A stretch of DNA of 64,000 bases, from positions 8,116,001 through 8,180,000 of the forward strand of contig NZ_CP165727.1 in assembly GCF_041200175.1 (NCBI RefSeq), in the 5' to 3' direction. Positions 1 to 8,448 of the stretch are shown in pieces. Positions within the stretch are counted from its first letter, which is position 1. Each line of letters opens with the position of its first letter. The notes below the pieces were generated by a model. It saw nothing but the letters and a program-made list of their open reading frames with translations, ran no database searches and was not told the DNA's origin. Both the position numbers and the translations under genes were made by a program. The DNA is from Streptomyces sp. R33 (lineage in GTDB: Bacteria; Actinomycetota; Actinomycetes; Streptomycetales; Streptomycetaceae).

Positions 1-420
1 GCGTACGGCGTGCGCGTGGTCGGTCATGAGGAGGCCCTGCGCGCGGAGTTGCGGGCCGCGATCACCGACCACGTGCGTCCGCTGCTGGCCGCGATCGGCC
101 CGTACACCCGGCGCGGCCCGCGCGCCTTGTGGGGCATGGCGGGCGACGACCTGGTCTCGGGCATCTGGTACCTCGGACGGGTCCTCGGCCAGGAGGAACG
201 GGCCGTGAGCGCCGCGACCCGGTTGCTCCCCACGGCGATCGCGCCGTTCCCCGCTGGCGCGGACTTCCGCAGGCTGGCGGGCCGCGAGGGGCGGCAGTAC
301 CCGACCCGCACCCGGAGCGGCTGCTGCCTGTACTACGCACTCGACGCAGCCCGCCCGTGCGGCACTTGCCCGCGCACGAGCGACGCGGAGCGGGTCCGGC
401 GGCTGGAGGAGCAGGCCTGA
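1..420 (+). CDS. FhuF-like siderophore-iron reductase, 5' end cut off by window edge
   Basis: The reading frame is open from base 1, so only the C-terminal ~139 residues are present. Near the C-terminus two adjacent cysteines are followed by ten residues and a C-x2-C (GCCLYYALDAARPCGTC), the CC-x10-C-x2-C signature of the [2Fe-2S] centre in FhuF-type ferric-siderophore reductases. Such proteins release iron from imported siderophores by reduction in the cytoplasm. The convergent siderophore-uptake genes next door fit this role. The true start lies upstream of the window. Confidence 0.75.
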   Translation, partial: AYGVRVVGHEEALRAELRAAITDHVRPLLAAIGPYTRRGPRALWGMAGDDLVSGIWYLGRVLGQEERAVSAATRLLPTAIAPFPAGADFRRLAGREGRQYPTRTRSGCCLYYALDAARPCGTCPRTSDAERVRRLEEQA

Positions 421-438
421 GCGCGCACCGTACGGTGC

Positions 439-490
439 GAACGACCGCGGGCCGGTACCGGGATCTCCCGGTACCGGCCCGCGGTCGTTC
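439..490. terminator. Perfect 25-bp inverted repeat between convergent genes
   Basis: Bases 439-463 and 466-490 are perfectly complementary around a two-base loop, centred on GGGATCTCCC. It lies between the stop of the FhuF-like gene and the stop of the binding-protein gene on the other strand, so it most likely terminates both. There is no T-tract on either side, which is usual in Streptomyces. Confidence 0.8.
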
Positions 491-529
491 GGTTGCCGTC
501 GGCGGTGCTCGACCGCGACGGACCCCAGG

Positions 530-1549
530 TCACTTGGCCGGGTCGACCTTGAAGATCTTGGCCATGTCGTCCAGGACCAGGTCGGCGCCCTGGAGCGAGA
601 CCGAGGTCATCCACGTGGCGTCGTCCACCTCGTGGACGTTGCCCTTCTGGACGGCGTTCAGGCGCTGCCACAGCGGGTTCTCCATGAACTTCTTCTTGCG
701 GTCCGCGCCGCCCGAGAAGGCCGTCAGGAAGATGTGGTCGGCGTCGACCTGCTGAATCTGCTCTTCGCTGATCTCGATGTTGAACTTCACGGTGTCCCGC
801 TGGTTCTCCGGCCGCAGCAGACCCATGTCCGTCAGGATGATGCCGGAGAAGCTCTTCGGCAGGTAGATGCGGGTCGGTCCGTCCACGAAGCGGGTGACCG
901 AGACGGTCGGCTTGCCGCCCTCGCCGCTGCCGCCGCCCTGGGCGTTGATGGCGTCACCGATCTTCTTGGCGCGGGTCTCGTACGCCGTGAGCTTGGCCTT
1001 GGCCTTCTCCTCCTGGCCGAGTGCCGTACCGAGGAAGGTGATGTTCTCCTTCCAGATCGGACCCGTCGTCTTGACGAAGACGGTCGGGGCGATCTGGCTC
1101 AACCGGTCGTACAGGTCCGCGTGGCGGACGGTCGCCGAGACGATGAGGTCCGGCTTGAGGGCCGCGATCGCCTCGAGGTTGGGGTTGTCGAGCGGACCGA
1201 CGTCCTTGGTGTTCTTGACGGCGTCGCCGAGGTAGGCCGGGAAGCCCTTCTGGTCACGGTACGCGCCGACGCCGCCGACCAGCGGGGCGTCCAGCGCGAC
1301 GACGGCTTCGACCAGGCTGTTGTCCAGCGCCACGACGCGCTTGGGCTTGGTCTTGACCTCGGTGGTGCCCTTGTCGTGGGTGATGGTGCGCGGGAAGCCG
1401 GCATCGGCCGCGGCGGGCTTGTCCGAAGCCCCGGAGGCCTTGTCATCTCCACTTCCGCCACCGCAGGCGGCCAGCGAGAAGGCCAGGGCTGCCGTCAGGA
1501 CGGCAGCGGCGATCCGGCCGGGCCGGCGACGCTGAGTGAAGGTGTTCAT
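530..1549 (-). CDS. Iron-siderophore ABC transporter substrate-binding lipoprotein
   Basis: A 339-residue FecB/FepB-like periplasmic-binding-type lipoprotein, tethered outside the membrane, that would deliver ferric siderophore to the permeases encoded divergently. The N-terminus has an arginine-rich start, a hydrophobic stretch and the lipobox LAAC with the lipidated Cys at about residue 29. The body contains the PKRVVALD segment and a PDLIVSA helix turn typical of class III binding proteins. The ATG at 1549 is preferred because GGGAGAGAC lies just before it; the longer open frame to 1630 would add a non-signal extension running over the iron box. Iron box 1623-1641 upstream implies DmdR1/IdeR-type repression. 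Substrate siderophore cannot be told from sequence. Confidence 0.9.
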   Translation of the reverse strand: MNTFTQRRRPGRIAAAVLTAALAFSLAACGGGSGDDKASGASDKPAAADAGFPRTITHDKGTTEVKTKPKRVVALDNSLVEAVVALDAPLVGGVGAYRDQKGFPAYLGDAVKNTKDVGPLDNPNLEAIAALKPDLIVSATVRHADLYDRLSQIAPTVFVKTTGPIWKENITFLGTALGQEEKAKAKLTAYETRAKKIGDAINAQGGGSGEGGKPTVSVTRFVDGPTRIYLPKSFSGIILTDMGLLRPENQRDTVKFNIEISEEQIQQVDADHIFLTAFSGGADRKKKFMENPLWQRLNAVQKGNVHEVDDATWMTSVSLQGADLVLDDMAKIFKVDPAK

Positions 1550-1622
1550 CGGGTCTCTCCCATGAGCTGACGGTGCGGACGAGCGGCTGGTGACAGGTTG
1601 TGAAAAACCGTTGGCCAGCGAC

Positions 1623-1641
1623 TTAGGCAAGGCTTACCTGT
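1623..1641 (-). promoter_or_regulatory. Iron box (DmdR1/IdeR-type operator) for the binding-protein gene
   Basis: TTAGGCAAGGCTTACCTGT matches the 19-bp dyad TTAGGTTAGGCTAACCTAA bound by actinobacterial iron repressors, with TTAGG and its partial mirror ACCT. It lies about 75 bp upstream of the lipoprotein start on the minus strand. Confidence 0.75.
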
Positions 1642-1721
1642 GTGAAGCGCTGTGAGAATAGCGGCTGTTCAGGCTTGAATCCACCCCGGGTCGTATTCGA
1701 CCGAGCGGACCACACCGTGCG

Positions 1722-1740
1722 TTAAGGTGTGCCTTACCTT
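1722..1740 (+). promoter_or_regulatory. Iron box upstream of the permease operon
   Basis: TTAAGGTGTGCCTTACCTT is an imperfect dyad with AAGGT at the left and ACCTT at the right, close to the DmdR1/IdeR consensus. It ends only seven bases before the GTG start of the first permease gene, so a bound repressor would block transcription start directly. Confidence 0.7.
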
Positions 1741-1747
1741 GTGAGGC

Positions 1748-2821
1748 GTGACCCTGAAGCCCGCCGTCGCCGGGGCGGCCGACACAGCCCGCCCCGCGCC
1801 GCCACCACGCCCCGCCCTGCGCCGAACCTCCACCCGTGCTGCACTGACGGTGACACTCCTCGCCGCCGTCTTCGCGGCCGTCTGTGCCTCACTCGCCATC
1901 GGTACCAAGGCCGTTCCGCTCTCCGACGTACTGACCGCGATAGCCGGCGGTACCGACGGCGATGCCGTGGTCATCCGCGAACTGCGCATGCCCCGCACAC
2001 TCCTTGGACTGGTCGTCGGCCTGTCGCTCGGCGCGGCCGGAGCCGTGGCCCAGGACATCACGCGCAACCCGCTCGGCGACCCGGGCCTGATCGGCATCAG
2101 TGCGGGCGGCTCGTTCGCCGTTGCCGCCGCCATCGGCGCACTCGGGCTGACGAGCCCTTACCAGTACATCTGGTTCGCCTTCCTGGGCGCAGCGCTCGCC
2201 GGACTGCTCGCGTACGCCGTCGGCGGGACCGGGTACGGCGGCGCCACTCCGGCCAAGCTGGCGCTCGCCGGTGCCGCCGTCACCGTGCTGCTCGACGCGG
2301 GGACCAACACCCTCGTCCTGCTCGACGTCCGCACGCTCGACCAGTACAGGTTCTGGGCGGTGGGCTCCCTCGCCGGGCGCGATTCCGGACTCGCCCTGAA
2401 TCTCCTGCCGTTCGCCGCCGCAGGGCTCGTGCTGGCGATCGGGCTCAGCGGCAGGCTCAACGCCCTCGCGCTCGGGGACGACCTCGCCAGCAGCCTGGGC
2501 ACCAAGGTCCGCACGACACGTGCGCTGGGCGCCGTGGCCGTCATCCTGCTCGCGGGCACCGCCGTCGCGGCGGCCGGCCCGGTCACCTTCATCGGCCTCG
2601 TCGTGCCGCACATCGTACGGGCCTTCACCGGGCCCGACGCCCGCTGGCTGGTGCCCTGTTCGGCGCTGGGCGGCGCCTCCCTCATGCTGACCGCGGACGT
2701 CGTCGGGCGGATGGTCGCCCGCCCCGGTGAACTCGAGGCCGGAGTCGTCACCGCCCTGCTCGGCGCTCCCTTCCTCGCCCTCCTCGTCAAGCGGGGCAAG
2801 CTGAAGGAGCACACCCGATGA
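1748..2821 (+). CDS. FecCD-family iron-siderophore ABC permease (first subunit)
   Basis: A 357-residue polytopic membrane protein of the FecCD/BtuC family. Several long hydrophobic helices are visible, with the family segments RELRMPRTLLGLVVG, the NPLGDPGLIGISAGG loop and a C-terminal GPVTFIGLVVPHIVR segment that contacts the ATPase. The GTG at 1748 is the first possible start after the iron box; GTGAGG just before it is a very close ribosome site, so a short leader or leaderless start is possible. It overlaps the next gene by four bases (ATGA), indicating translational coupling. It should form a heterodimer with the next permease. Confidence 0.9.
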   Translation: MTLKPAVAGAADTARPAPPPRPALRRTSTRAALTVTLLAAVFAAVCASLAIGTKAVPLSDVLTAIAGGTDGDAVVIRELRMPRTLLGLVVGLSLGAAGAVAQDITRNPLGDPGLIGISAGGSFAVAAAIGALGLTSPYQYIWFAFLGAALAGLLAYAVGGTGYGGATPAKLALAGAAVTVLLDAGTNTLVLLDVRTLDQYRFWAVGSLAGRDSGLALNLLPFAAAGLVLAIGLSGRLNALALGDDLASSLGTKVRTTRALGAVAVILLAGTAVAAAGPVTFIGLVVPHIVRAFTGPDARWLVPCSALGGASLMLTADVVGRMVARPGELEAGVVTALLGAPFLALLVKRGKLKEHTR

Positions 2822-3882
2822 GCCTGACCAGCCTGCTCCGGTGGGAGGCCGGCCCGATCGGCGTGTCGGTGCGCCCACGGGTCGCCGTCGCTGTCCTCGC
2901 GCTCGTCGTCACCGGTTTCGCCGGGCTCATCGCGTCCGTGTCCCTCGGCACGTACGCCATCCCCGTCGGCGACGTGCTCGGCGCGGTCCTCGGCTTCGGC
3001 GACGGCGCCGCCGACCTGATCGTCCATGAACTCCGGCTTCCGCGCGCGCTCACCGCGCTCCTGGTCGGCGCCGCCTTCGGCCTGGCCGGAGCCGTCTACC
3101 AGGCCGTCACCCGCAACTCCCTGGCCAGCCCCGACCTCATCGGCATCGCGGCCGGCTCCGGCGCCGGCGCGGTCGCCGCGATCCTGATCGGCGGCGTCAC
3201 CTCCGCGGGGGCCGGCACCTTCGGGGCCGTGCCCTTCGGCGCCCTCGCGGGTGCGCTGCTCACCTCCGCCGCGATCTACCTGCTTGCCTACCGCGACGGC
3301 ACCATCACCGGCTACCGCTTCGTGCTCGTCGGGCTCGCCGCGAACGGCGCCCTCATCGCCCTGACCCGCTGGCTGCTCGCCCGCGCCGACATCGACCAGG
3401 CCTCCCGCGCCATGGTCTGGCTCACCGGCAGCCTCAACGGCCGCGGCTACGAACACGTCCAGTGGTCCGGGATCGCCCTCGCGGTCCTCATGCCGCTGAC
3501 CCTGGCGCTCGCGCGCCCGTACCAACTGCTCCAGTACGACGACGACACCGCACGCAGCCTCGGCATCCCGCTGAAGCACTCGCGCATCGCGCTGCTCGTG
3601 CTGGCCACCTGCCTGACCGCCCTGGCCACCTCGGCCGCCGGGCCGATCGCCTTCATCGCGCTCGGCGCACCGCAGATCGCCCGCCGCCTCGCCGGCACCG
3701 CGGGGATCCCGCTGATGATCAGCGCCCTCACCGGGGCGGTGCTGCTGGTCCTCGCCGACCTGGCCGCCCGCCTCGTGCTGGCCCCGACCGAACTGCCCGT
3801 CGGCGTTCTCACCGGCGCCGTGGGCGCCCCGTACCTGCTGCTGCTCCTCGCCCGGGCCAACCGGGCCGGAAAGGGAGGCTGA
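2818..3882 (+). CDS. FecCD-family iron-siderophore ABC permease (second subunit)
   Basis: A 354-residue FecCD/BtuC-type permease, paralogous to the preceding gene: HELRLPRALTALLVG, then NSLASPDLIGIAAGSGAG and GPIAFIALGAPQIARRL occur in the same order. About nine to ten hydrophobic helices can be drawn. The start ATG overlaps the previous stop, and the ATPase gene begins two bases after the stop, so the three genes form one operon. It is expected to pair with the upstream subunit in the inner membrane for ferric-siderophore import. Confidence 0.9.
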   Translation: MSLTSLLRWEAGPIGVSVRPRVAVAVLALVVTGFAGLIASVSLGTYAIPVGDVLGAVLGFGDGAADLIVHELRLPRALTALLVGAAFGLAGAVYQAVTRNSLASPDLIGIAAGSGAGAVAAILIGGVTSAGAGTFGAVPFGALAGALLTSAAIYLLAYRDGTITGYRFVLVGLAANGALIALTRWLLARADIDQASRAMVWLTGSLNGRGYEHVQWSGIALAVLMPLTLALARPYQLLQYDDDTARSLGIPLKHSRIALLVLATCLTALATSAAGPIAFIALGAPQIARRLAGTAGIPLMISALTGAVLLVLADLAARLVLAPTELPVGVLTGAVGAPYLLLLLARANRAGKGG

Positions 3883-3884
3883 AG

Positions 3885-4712
3885 ATGACCGCCCCGCTGA
3901 CCGCCCCACCGACCGGCACCCGCCCGGCCGCGATCCACGGTGCCGGCCTCCGCCTGGGATACGGCGACCGGATCGTCGCCGACGAGCTCGACCTGTCCAT
4001 CCCGGCGGGTCGGGTCACCGCCCTGGTCGGCCCGAACGCCTGCGGGAAGTCCACCGCCCTGCGCGCCCTGGCCCGCCTCCTCAAGCCGGCCGGGGGAACC
4101 GTCCTGCTGGACGGCGAGGACATCGCCTCCCTGTCCTCCCGGGACTTCGCCCTGCGCCTGGCCCTGCTGCCGCAGACCCCCAGCGCGCCGGACGGCATCA
4201 CCGTGCGGGACCTGGTCGCCCGCGGCCGCACCCCGCACCAGCGCTGGTGGCGCCAGTGGTCCTCGGCGGACGAGGCCGCCGTCGACGCCGCCCTGACCGC
4301 CACCGGCGCGTCCGACCTGGCGGAGCGCTCCATCGACGAGCTCTCCGGCGGCCAGCGCCAGCGCGTCTGGATCGCCATGGCCCTGGCCCAGGACACCTCG
4401 GTCCTCCTCCTCGACGAACCGACCACCTACCTGGACCTGGCCCACCAGGTCGACGTCCTGGAACTGGTGGCGGACCTGAACCGCTCCGAGGGCCGCACCG
4501 TCGTCATGGTGCTGCACGAGCTGAACCTCGCCTGCCGCTACGCCGACCACCTGATCGCGATGCGCGAGGGCCGGGTCATGGCCGCCGGGACACCCTCCGA
4601 GATCGTCACCCCGGAACTGGTGTACGAGGTCTTCGGCCTGCGCGCGGCCGTCATCGAATGCCCGGTCGCCGGCACTCCTCTGGTCATTCCCGAAGGAGGG
4701 CGCAGGACTTGA
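3885..4712 (+). CDS. Iron-siderophore ABC transporter ATP-binding protein
   Basis: A 275-residue FepC/FecE-type ATPase that powers the two permeases. Walker A is GPNACGKST (about residues 49-57), the signature is LSGGQRQR, Walker B is VLLLDEPT, followed by the D-loop and an H-loop histidine in VLHELN. The start at 3885 follows GGGAGGCTGAAG, an ideal ribosome site overlapping the end of the preceding gene; the open frame extends far upstream, but that part is out of frame with the permease and is a shadow. The length is usual for the family. Confidence 0.93.
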   Translation: MTAPLTAPPTGTRPAAIHGAGLRLGYGDRIVADELDLSIPAGRVTALVGPNACGKSTALRALARLLKPAGGTVLLDGEDIASLSSRDFALRLALLPQTPSAPDGITVRDLVARGRTPHQRWWRQWSSADEAAVDAALTATGASDLAERSIDELSGGQRQRVWIAMALAQDTSVLLLDEPTTYLDLAHQVDVLELVADLNRSEGRTVVMVLHELNLACRYADHLIAMREGRVMAAGTPSEIVTPELVYEVFGLRAAVIECPVAGTPLVIPEGGRRT

Positions 4713-4818
4713 CGCTGCAACGGCCACGGGGGCGGTCGGCGTGCGCGGCGCCGGCCCGAAGCGGTCAGCGGACGCTCCGGCTTCCAGCCTGCGGACCCGC
4801 GTTGACGAACGGCGAGAT

Positions 4819-4837
4819 TTAGGTAAGCCTTACCTCG
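4819..4837 (+). promoter_or_regulatory. Iron box upstream of small membrane-protein gene
   Basis: TTAGGTAAGCCTTACCTCG contains the dyad AGGTAAG-C-CTTACCT, the best of the three iron boxes here. It lies about 57 bp upstream of the ATG at 4894 and suggests iron-dependent repression of that gene by a DmdR1/IdeR-type regulator. Confidence 0.75.
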
Positions 4838-4893
4838 CCTCTGCGTGGGTCTTGTGCCGTGCCCGCGCCCGTACCGCCCTCGGAGCCCTTTTC

Positions 4894-5466
4894 ATGCTGT
4901 CCCCCGCCGCCGCCTCGGTGCCTGCCAGAACCCCTGCCCGCCCGGTGCGCCTGTACGACTCGTGGTGGACCGTGGCGGCAGCCGGCCTGGTGGCGATGAT
5001 GGTTCTGACGGCGGGGCTGTGGTTCTCCCTCCACGTGCGCACCGACCAGTCGCTGCACACCGCTGCGCTCTTCGTGCACCTCGCCTCGCTGATACTCGGC
5101 TTCGGTGCGGTGCTCTCCGCCGATTACTACGGCCTGCTGTGGACCACCGGCCGCTGCTCGCTGACCGAGGTCCTGTCCGCCACGTCCCGGCTCCACATGC
5201 CGATCTGGGCCGGACTCGGCGGGCTGGTGGCGAGCGGGCTCATGCTCCACCCCGACCTCCACTCCCCACTGACCCAGACGAAGATCGCACTGGTCGGCCT
5301 CCTCACCCTCAACGGCCTCCAGGCGGGCCTGCTCGGCCGCCGCCTCACCGAAGCCACCGAGCCGATCGGCCGCGGGCTGATGGCCTGGGGCGGCGCCACG
5401 GCACTCTTCTCCCAGGCCTGCTGGTGGGGCGCCGTCGCGATCGGCTTCCTCAACACCAACCGCTGA
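4894..5466 (+). CDS. Iron-box-controlled polytopic membrane protein, function unknown
   Basis: A 190-residue membrane protein with five or so predicted helices: near residues 25-45, 57-77, a central segment around an HMPIWAGLGG motif, and two more at the C-terminus. Histidines lie within or near helices (SLHVRTD, HTAALFVHLA, LHMP), which could bind heme or metal, but no named family is recognised. The frame is open from 4741, but ATG 4894 with CGGAG before it and the iron box at 4819-4837 behind it is the logical start. Its control suggests a part in iron acquisition or use, for instance an electron carrier for siderophore reduction; that is inference. Confidence 0.7.
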   Translation: MLSPAAASVPARTPARPVRLYDSWWTVAAAGLVAMMVLTAGLWFSLHVRTDQSLHTAALFVHLASLILGFGAVLSADYYGLLWTTGRCSLTEVLSATSRLHMPIWAGLGGLVASGLMLHPDLHSPLTQTKIALVGLLTLNGLQAGLLGRRLTEATEPIGRGLMAWGGATALFSQACWWGAVAIGFLNTNR

Positions 5467-5599
5467 CCAACACCCGCAGGGCCGGCACCTGCCCGATGCG
5501 CGAGGGCAGCGCGCGCCGTCCGAGCGAAGCCGTTCGGCAGGGGTGATGGGAGGCTCCCGCGCCGCCTTGCTGCTCAGCGCAGTGGTCGAAGATGGGTTC

Positions 5600-6148
5600 A
5601 TGACAGGAGAAGCGAGCGAGATCGTTCTGAGCAAGCAGGACCTTCGTGAGATCACCGCTTTCGCCGCGGCGTCCGCGCAGGTGGCGCTCGAGATATTCGA
5701 GGCCGATCAGCCAGACGACTCGCGGCCTCGAGACGCTGTCGATGCCGCGTGGGAATTCGCTCGGGGTGGCGAGCGCGGCAAGTCCCTACGCGACACGGCG
5801 TCGGCGGCCCTCAAAGCAGCCAAGGGTACGGACACAGCAGCTGCGCGCGAGGCAGCGTGGGCAGCAATGTCCGCGGCAGGCGCTGCGTACCTGCATCCGC
5901 TGGCCAAGGCCACCCAGGTCAAGCACATCCTCGGTGCCGCCGCTTACGCCGCCAGAGCGGCCGAACTGGTCGCTGGTGACGATCGGAGCGTTGGTGCCGA
6001 ACACCTTGAGCGAGCGGTGCATCGCGCGACTCCGATCGTCGTCGACGTGCTCAAACGCTTCCCTGCGGCACCAGATGGGGGCGGACGGGTCGGTGAGTTG
6101 ATTCGCGTGCTGGATGCTGATCTTCGCTCACTCACCTTCGTCGAGTGA
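5600..6148 (+). CDS. Putative immunity protein (Imm5-like, alpha-helical)
   Basis: A 182-residue, almost wholly alpha-helical, Ala-rich protein. Residues EIVLSKQDLREITAFAAAS followed by DAAWEFARGG and AAYLHPLAKATQVKHILG resemble the Streptomyces family annotated as putative immunity protein (Imm5-like) and sometimes, misleadingly, as exonuclease SbcC. Members would neutralise secreted polymorphic toxins. The ATG at 5600 is chosen because family members begin near M-T-G-E; the frame is open to 5543. A SUKH gene follows, but no toxin gene is in the window. Confidence 0.65.
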   Translation: MTGEASEIVLSKQDLREITAFAAASAQVALEIFEADQPDDSRPRDAVDAAWEFARGGERGKSLRDTASAALKAAKGTDTAAAREAAWAAMSAAGAAYLHPLAKATQVKHILGAAAYAARAAELVAGDDRSVGAEHLERAVHRATPIVVDVLKRFPAAPDGGGRVGELIRVLDADLRSLTFVE

Positions 6149-6211
6149 CTTTCATTTCCCAGATGACGCGACTCATCACCAGGCGAAGGTCTCAGAGCGG
6201 GTCTCGAGGAA

Positions 6212-6757
6212 TTGACTGACCCGCACGCGGCACTCTTGGCGCTCGAGGCAGCGGTGCCGGGGCTGGCGGATCTACGGCGGGTCGAGCCGGCCCGCATCGA
6301 CTGGGTGGTAGTCGAGACCGCCCTCGAAACGGCGCTGCCGCCGGACTTCAAGTTGCTCGCGGAGCAGTATCCGCTCCTGCAATTCGGCGACTACATGTCG
6401 TTTCACACCCCGCAGCCCGGAACGGAAGAGGCATGGGCCCGGGCCCTGGCCGAAGAGCGGGAGGACGCGGCTGACCTCCTTGACGTGGACGAGCTCAGCG
6501 ACCTGCTCGCTGTCTACCCGGAGCCCGGCGGCCTGCTGATCTGGGGTAGCTCGATCGATGGCGACACGTTCTTGTGGACCACCGCGGGAAGCGGCTCCGA
6601 AGAGTGGCAGGTCACCGTCGCCTCCCACAACGGAGACTGGTGGCACTACACCGCGGGCGCGGTCCAGTTCACCGCCGATCTGATCTCCGGAGCCGTTGAA
6701 CCCTGGGGCCTTCCCCGTGTACGCCCCGAGGTCATCACCATCGGCGGCGAAGCGTAG
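6212..6757 (+). CDS. SMI1/KNR4 (SUKH) family protein, probable immunity protein
   Basis: A 181-residue protein with the SUKH fold signature: an N-terminal helix pair, then ALPPDFKLLAEQYPLLQFGDY, then the beta-rich core with GLLIWGSSIDGDTFLW and a W-x-V segment. SUKH proteins in bacteria are mostly immunity proteins against nuclease-type contact toxins. The start is a TTG at 6212 with GAGGA just upstream; no better in-frame start was found. It follows the Imm5-like gene by about 60 bp on the same strand, so the two may be co-transcribed orphan immunity genes. Confidence 0.8.
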   Translation: MTDPHAALLALEAAVPGLADLRRVEPARIDWVVVETALETALPPDFKLLAEQYPLLQFGDYMSFHTPQPGTEEAWARALAEEREDAADLLDVDELSDLLAVYPEPGGLLIWGSSIDGDTFLWTTAGSGSEEWQVTVASHNGDWWHYTAGAVQFTADLISGAVEPWGLPRVRPEVITIGGEA

Positions 6758-6954
6758 GCACTCCACGATCTGCTCCGGGCACCGCTGCCCGCCGGCCTCG
6801 GGGCCCCAGCTCGACAGGACTGCAAGGGCGGTTCCGAGGTGCCGGGTGACCAACCATCCGCCACGTGGGGTCGCGAGGCGTCCTGGGCGCGGTGCTGGTC
6901 CGCCTCGAGCCGGGCGCGGTAGGCGGAGCCCCGGATCACTGCCCCGGGGGTGGG

Positions 6955-7272
6955 TCAGGTGTGGATGTGGCTGTTGGTGCCGTCGTCGCTGTCGGCTTGT
7001 TCGTCGTTGAACCAGTAGTCGCCGGCCGCGAGGTAGCGGAAGGAGTGCGTGCTGTGGGTGGGCAGGGCGACTCGGGCGGTGCGGGTGCCGTCGCCCCGGG
7101 GTTCGAGCGGGTGGGCGGCGGGATTCCAGTGGTTGAAGTCCCCGACGACGCTGACCGGCCCCTCTGGGTTGTCTTCCGGCAGGACGAAGGTGACTTGGGT
7201 TCGGCCTTTGAGCTGCTTGCGTTCCAGCACGGTGGTCTCCAGCCGTGGGTCGTCGGGGGTGGGTGCGGGCAT
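6955..7272 (-). CDS. Isoamylase early-set / CBM48-like carbohydrate-binding protein
   Basis: A 105-residue single-domain protein. The run VTFVLPEDNPEGPVSVVGDF followed by NHWNP is the glycogen-binding immunoglobulin-like fold found at the N-terminus of branching and debranching enzymes; here it stands alone. Stand-alone copies occur in many Streptomyces; a glycogen or maltodextrin link is known for the fold, but the role of this protein is not established. The stretch 6758-6954 between it and the SUKH gene holds no gene I recognise. Confidence 0.85.
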   Translation of the reverse strand: MPAPTPDDPRLETTVLERKQLKGRTQVTFVLPEDNPEGPVSVVGDFNHWNPAAHPLEPRGDGTRTARVALPTHSTHSFRYLAAGDYWFNDEQADSDDGTNSHIHT

Positions 7273-7787
7273 CCTTGCGTCTGCGGCGGCCGGCCGCGGT
7301 GGGACGTGCCGGTGGTCTGGACTCGGTCATCTGTCCGGTCCCCGCCGACGACGGGTCATGCGGGCCGGCCGGGGAGTGGGACCTCGGTCCGTTGCGGGGC
7401 CCGGCCGGGGCTTCCTCGACCGGCCGGGCCCCGCGTGCATGGACCTCTCGTCGCCCTGTCACCGTGACACGGACCAGCCCGCACCGCCCGCGCGGAGCGG
7501 TGGTGCGTAGGCCGTTCGGGGGACGCGTGCCGCACGCCGCCCAGCAGGCGCGGAACCTGTGGCCGCGGGGCCGCGGAAACTGATCTGCCCATGTTCCCGC
7601 CGGCTGGGTGAGCGCGGCATGCAGGGCGTCATACAGCATCGGGGCCGGTACGCGCTGCCGGTCGGGACGATTTCGGATTCGGCCGATTGCCGTCGGTGGG
7701 CTCGCTACGCTCATGATCAGGCCGTGCCGACAGGAGTGTGCGGACGAGGGCAGGTGCCCCAGGCGCTCTGGACAGCACCTGACCGAG
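7273..7787. other. Intergenic stretch with no recognised gene
   Basis: Open frames exist on both strands here because of the high GC content, including one long minus-strand frame running on into the SUKH gene, but all have arginine/proline-rich shadow composition and no recognisable domain. I see no RNA gene. Confidence 0.5.
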
Positions 7788-7823
7788 CGAGGGGACCCCT
7801 GCCAGCCGGCAGGGGTCCCCTCG
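7788..7823. terminator. 16-bp perfect stem-loop terminator
   Basis: CGAGGGGACCCCTGCC (7788-7803) pairs perfectly with GGCAGGGGTCCCCTCG (7808-7823) around the loop AGCC. It sits about 60 bp past the stop of the minus-strand gene 7882-8214 and most likely terminates it. Confidence 0.75.
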
Positions 7824-7881
7824 GCGAAGCTCCATCACCCGCGCCGGGCCCGACAGGGGAGCGCGGACACCGGGACAGGCC

Positions 7882-8214
7882 TCACGGCACCGCGAACCAG
7901 CAGATGTCACCGGAGTCGGGCAACTGGGAATGCGCGTCGACCTCTGCCGCGATGCGCGCCAAAGCCCCGGCCTTGTCCGCATTCCACGGCAGGAAGGGGT
8001 CCTGCTCCGACTCCGTCAGGTCTCCCGGTCGCGCCCCGGCGTCGTACAGATCGGCGACGATCCGCAGGAGCAACGCCAGCTGTTCCTCGAACGTGGCGCC
8101 CCGTCCGAGCAAACTCCCCACGGCTCCGCTGACGACAGAGAAGCCGACCCAGTCGTCGTGTGCGTACTGGCTCAGATAGTCCAGCTCTCGGCGGTACGCC
8201 TCCTGGTTCACCAT
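7882..8214 (-). CDS. Small acidic protein of unknown function
   Basis: A 110-residue acidic, helical protein with no signal peptide or membrane segment; it starts MVNQEAYRRELDYLSQYAHD and has a central GSLLGRGATFEEQLALLLRI helix. I do not recognise a named domain. It is close to two probable immunity genes and could be a third, but that rests only on position and size. A strong terminator follows it. Confidence 0.6.
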   Translation of the reverse strand: MVNQEAYRRELDYLSQYAHDDWVGFSVVSGAVGSLLGRGATFEEQLALLLRIVADLYDAGARPGDLTESEQDPFLPWNADKAGALARIAAEVDAHSQLPDSGDICWFAVP

Positions 8215-8448
8215 GTCTCAGTCCCCGTGCTGCGGGATGTGGAACGGCCGATAGGGCACGGTCGATTTCGGGTCGTCCGACACGTCACGGCTGTGAGGTG
8301 CGAGGGGTGCAGTGGGGATGTGGGGCCAGGCTCAGGCATCGGTTTCAAGGATGCGCTTGAGGGTGGCGAGTTCGGTGTCGACCAGGGCGGTCTGCTCGTC
8401 GAAAAGGGCGTCCCTACGTTGTCCTGCGGGATGTGGTGAGCCCTTCGT

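Noticed and set aside
2158..3909. Long minus-strand open frame (583 codons) across the two permease genes
   Set aside because: Low-complexity Gly/Arg/Glu composition and exact antisense overlap with well-supported FecCD genes; a GC-driven shadow.
6272..7714. Minus-strand 480-codon frame
   Set aside because: Arg/Pro-rich with no domain, overlaps the SUKH and CBM48-like genes; a shadow.
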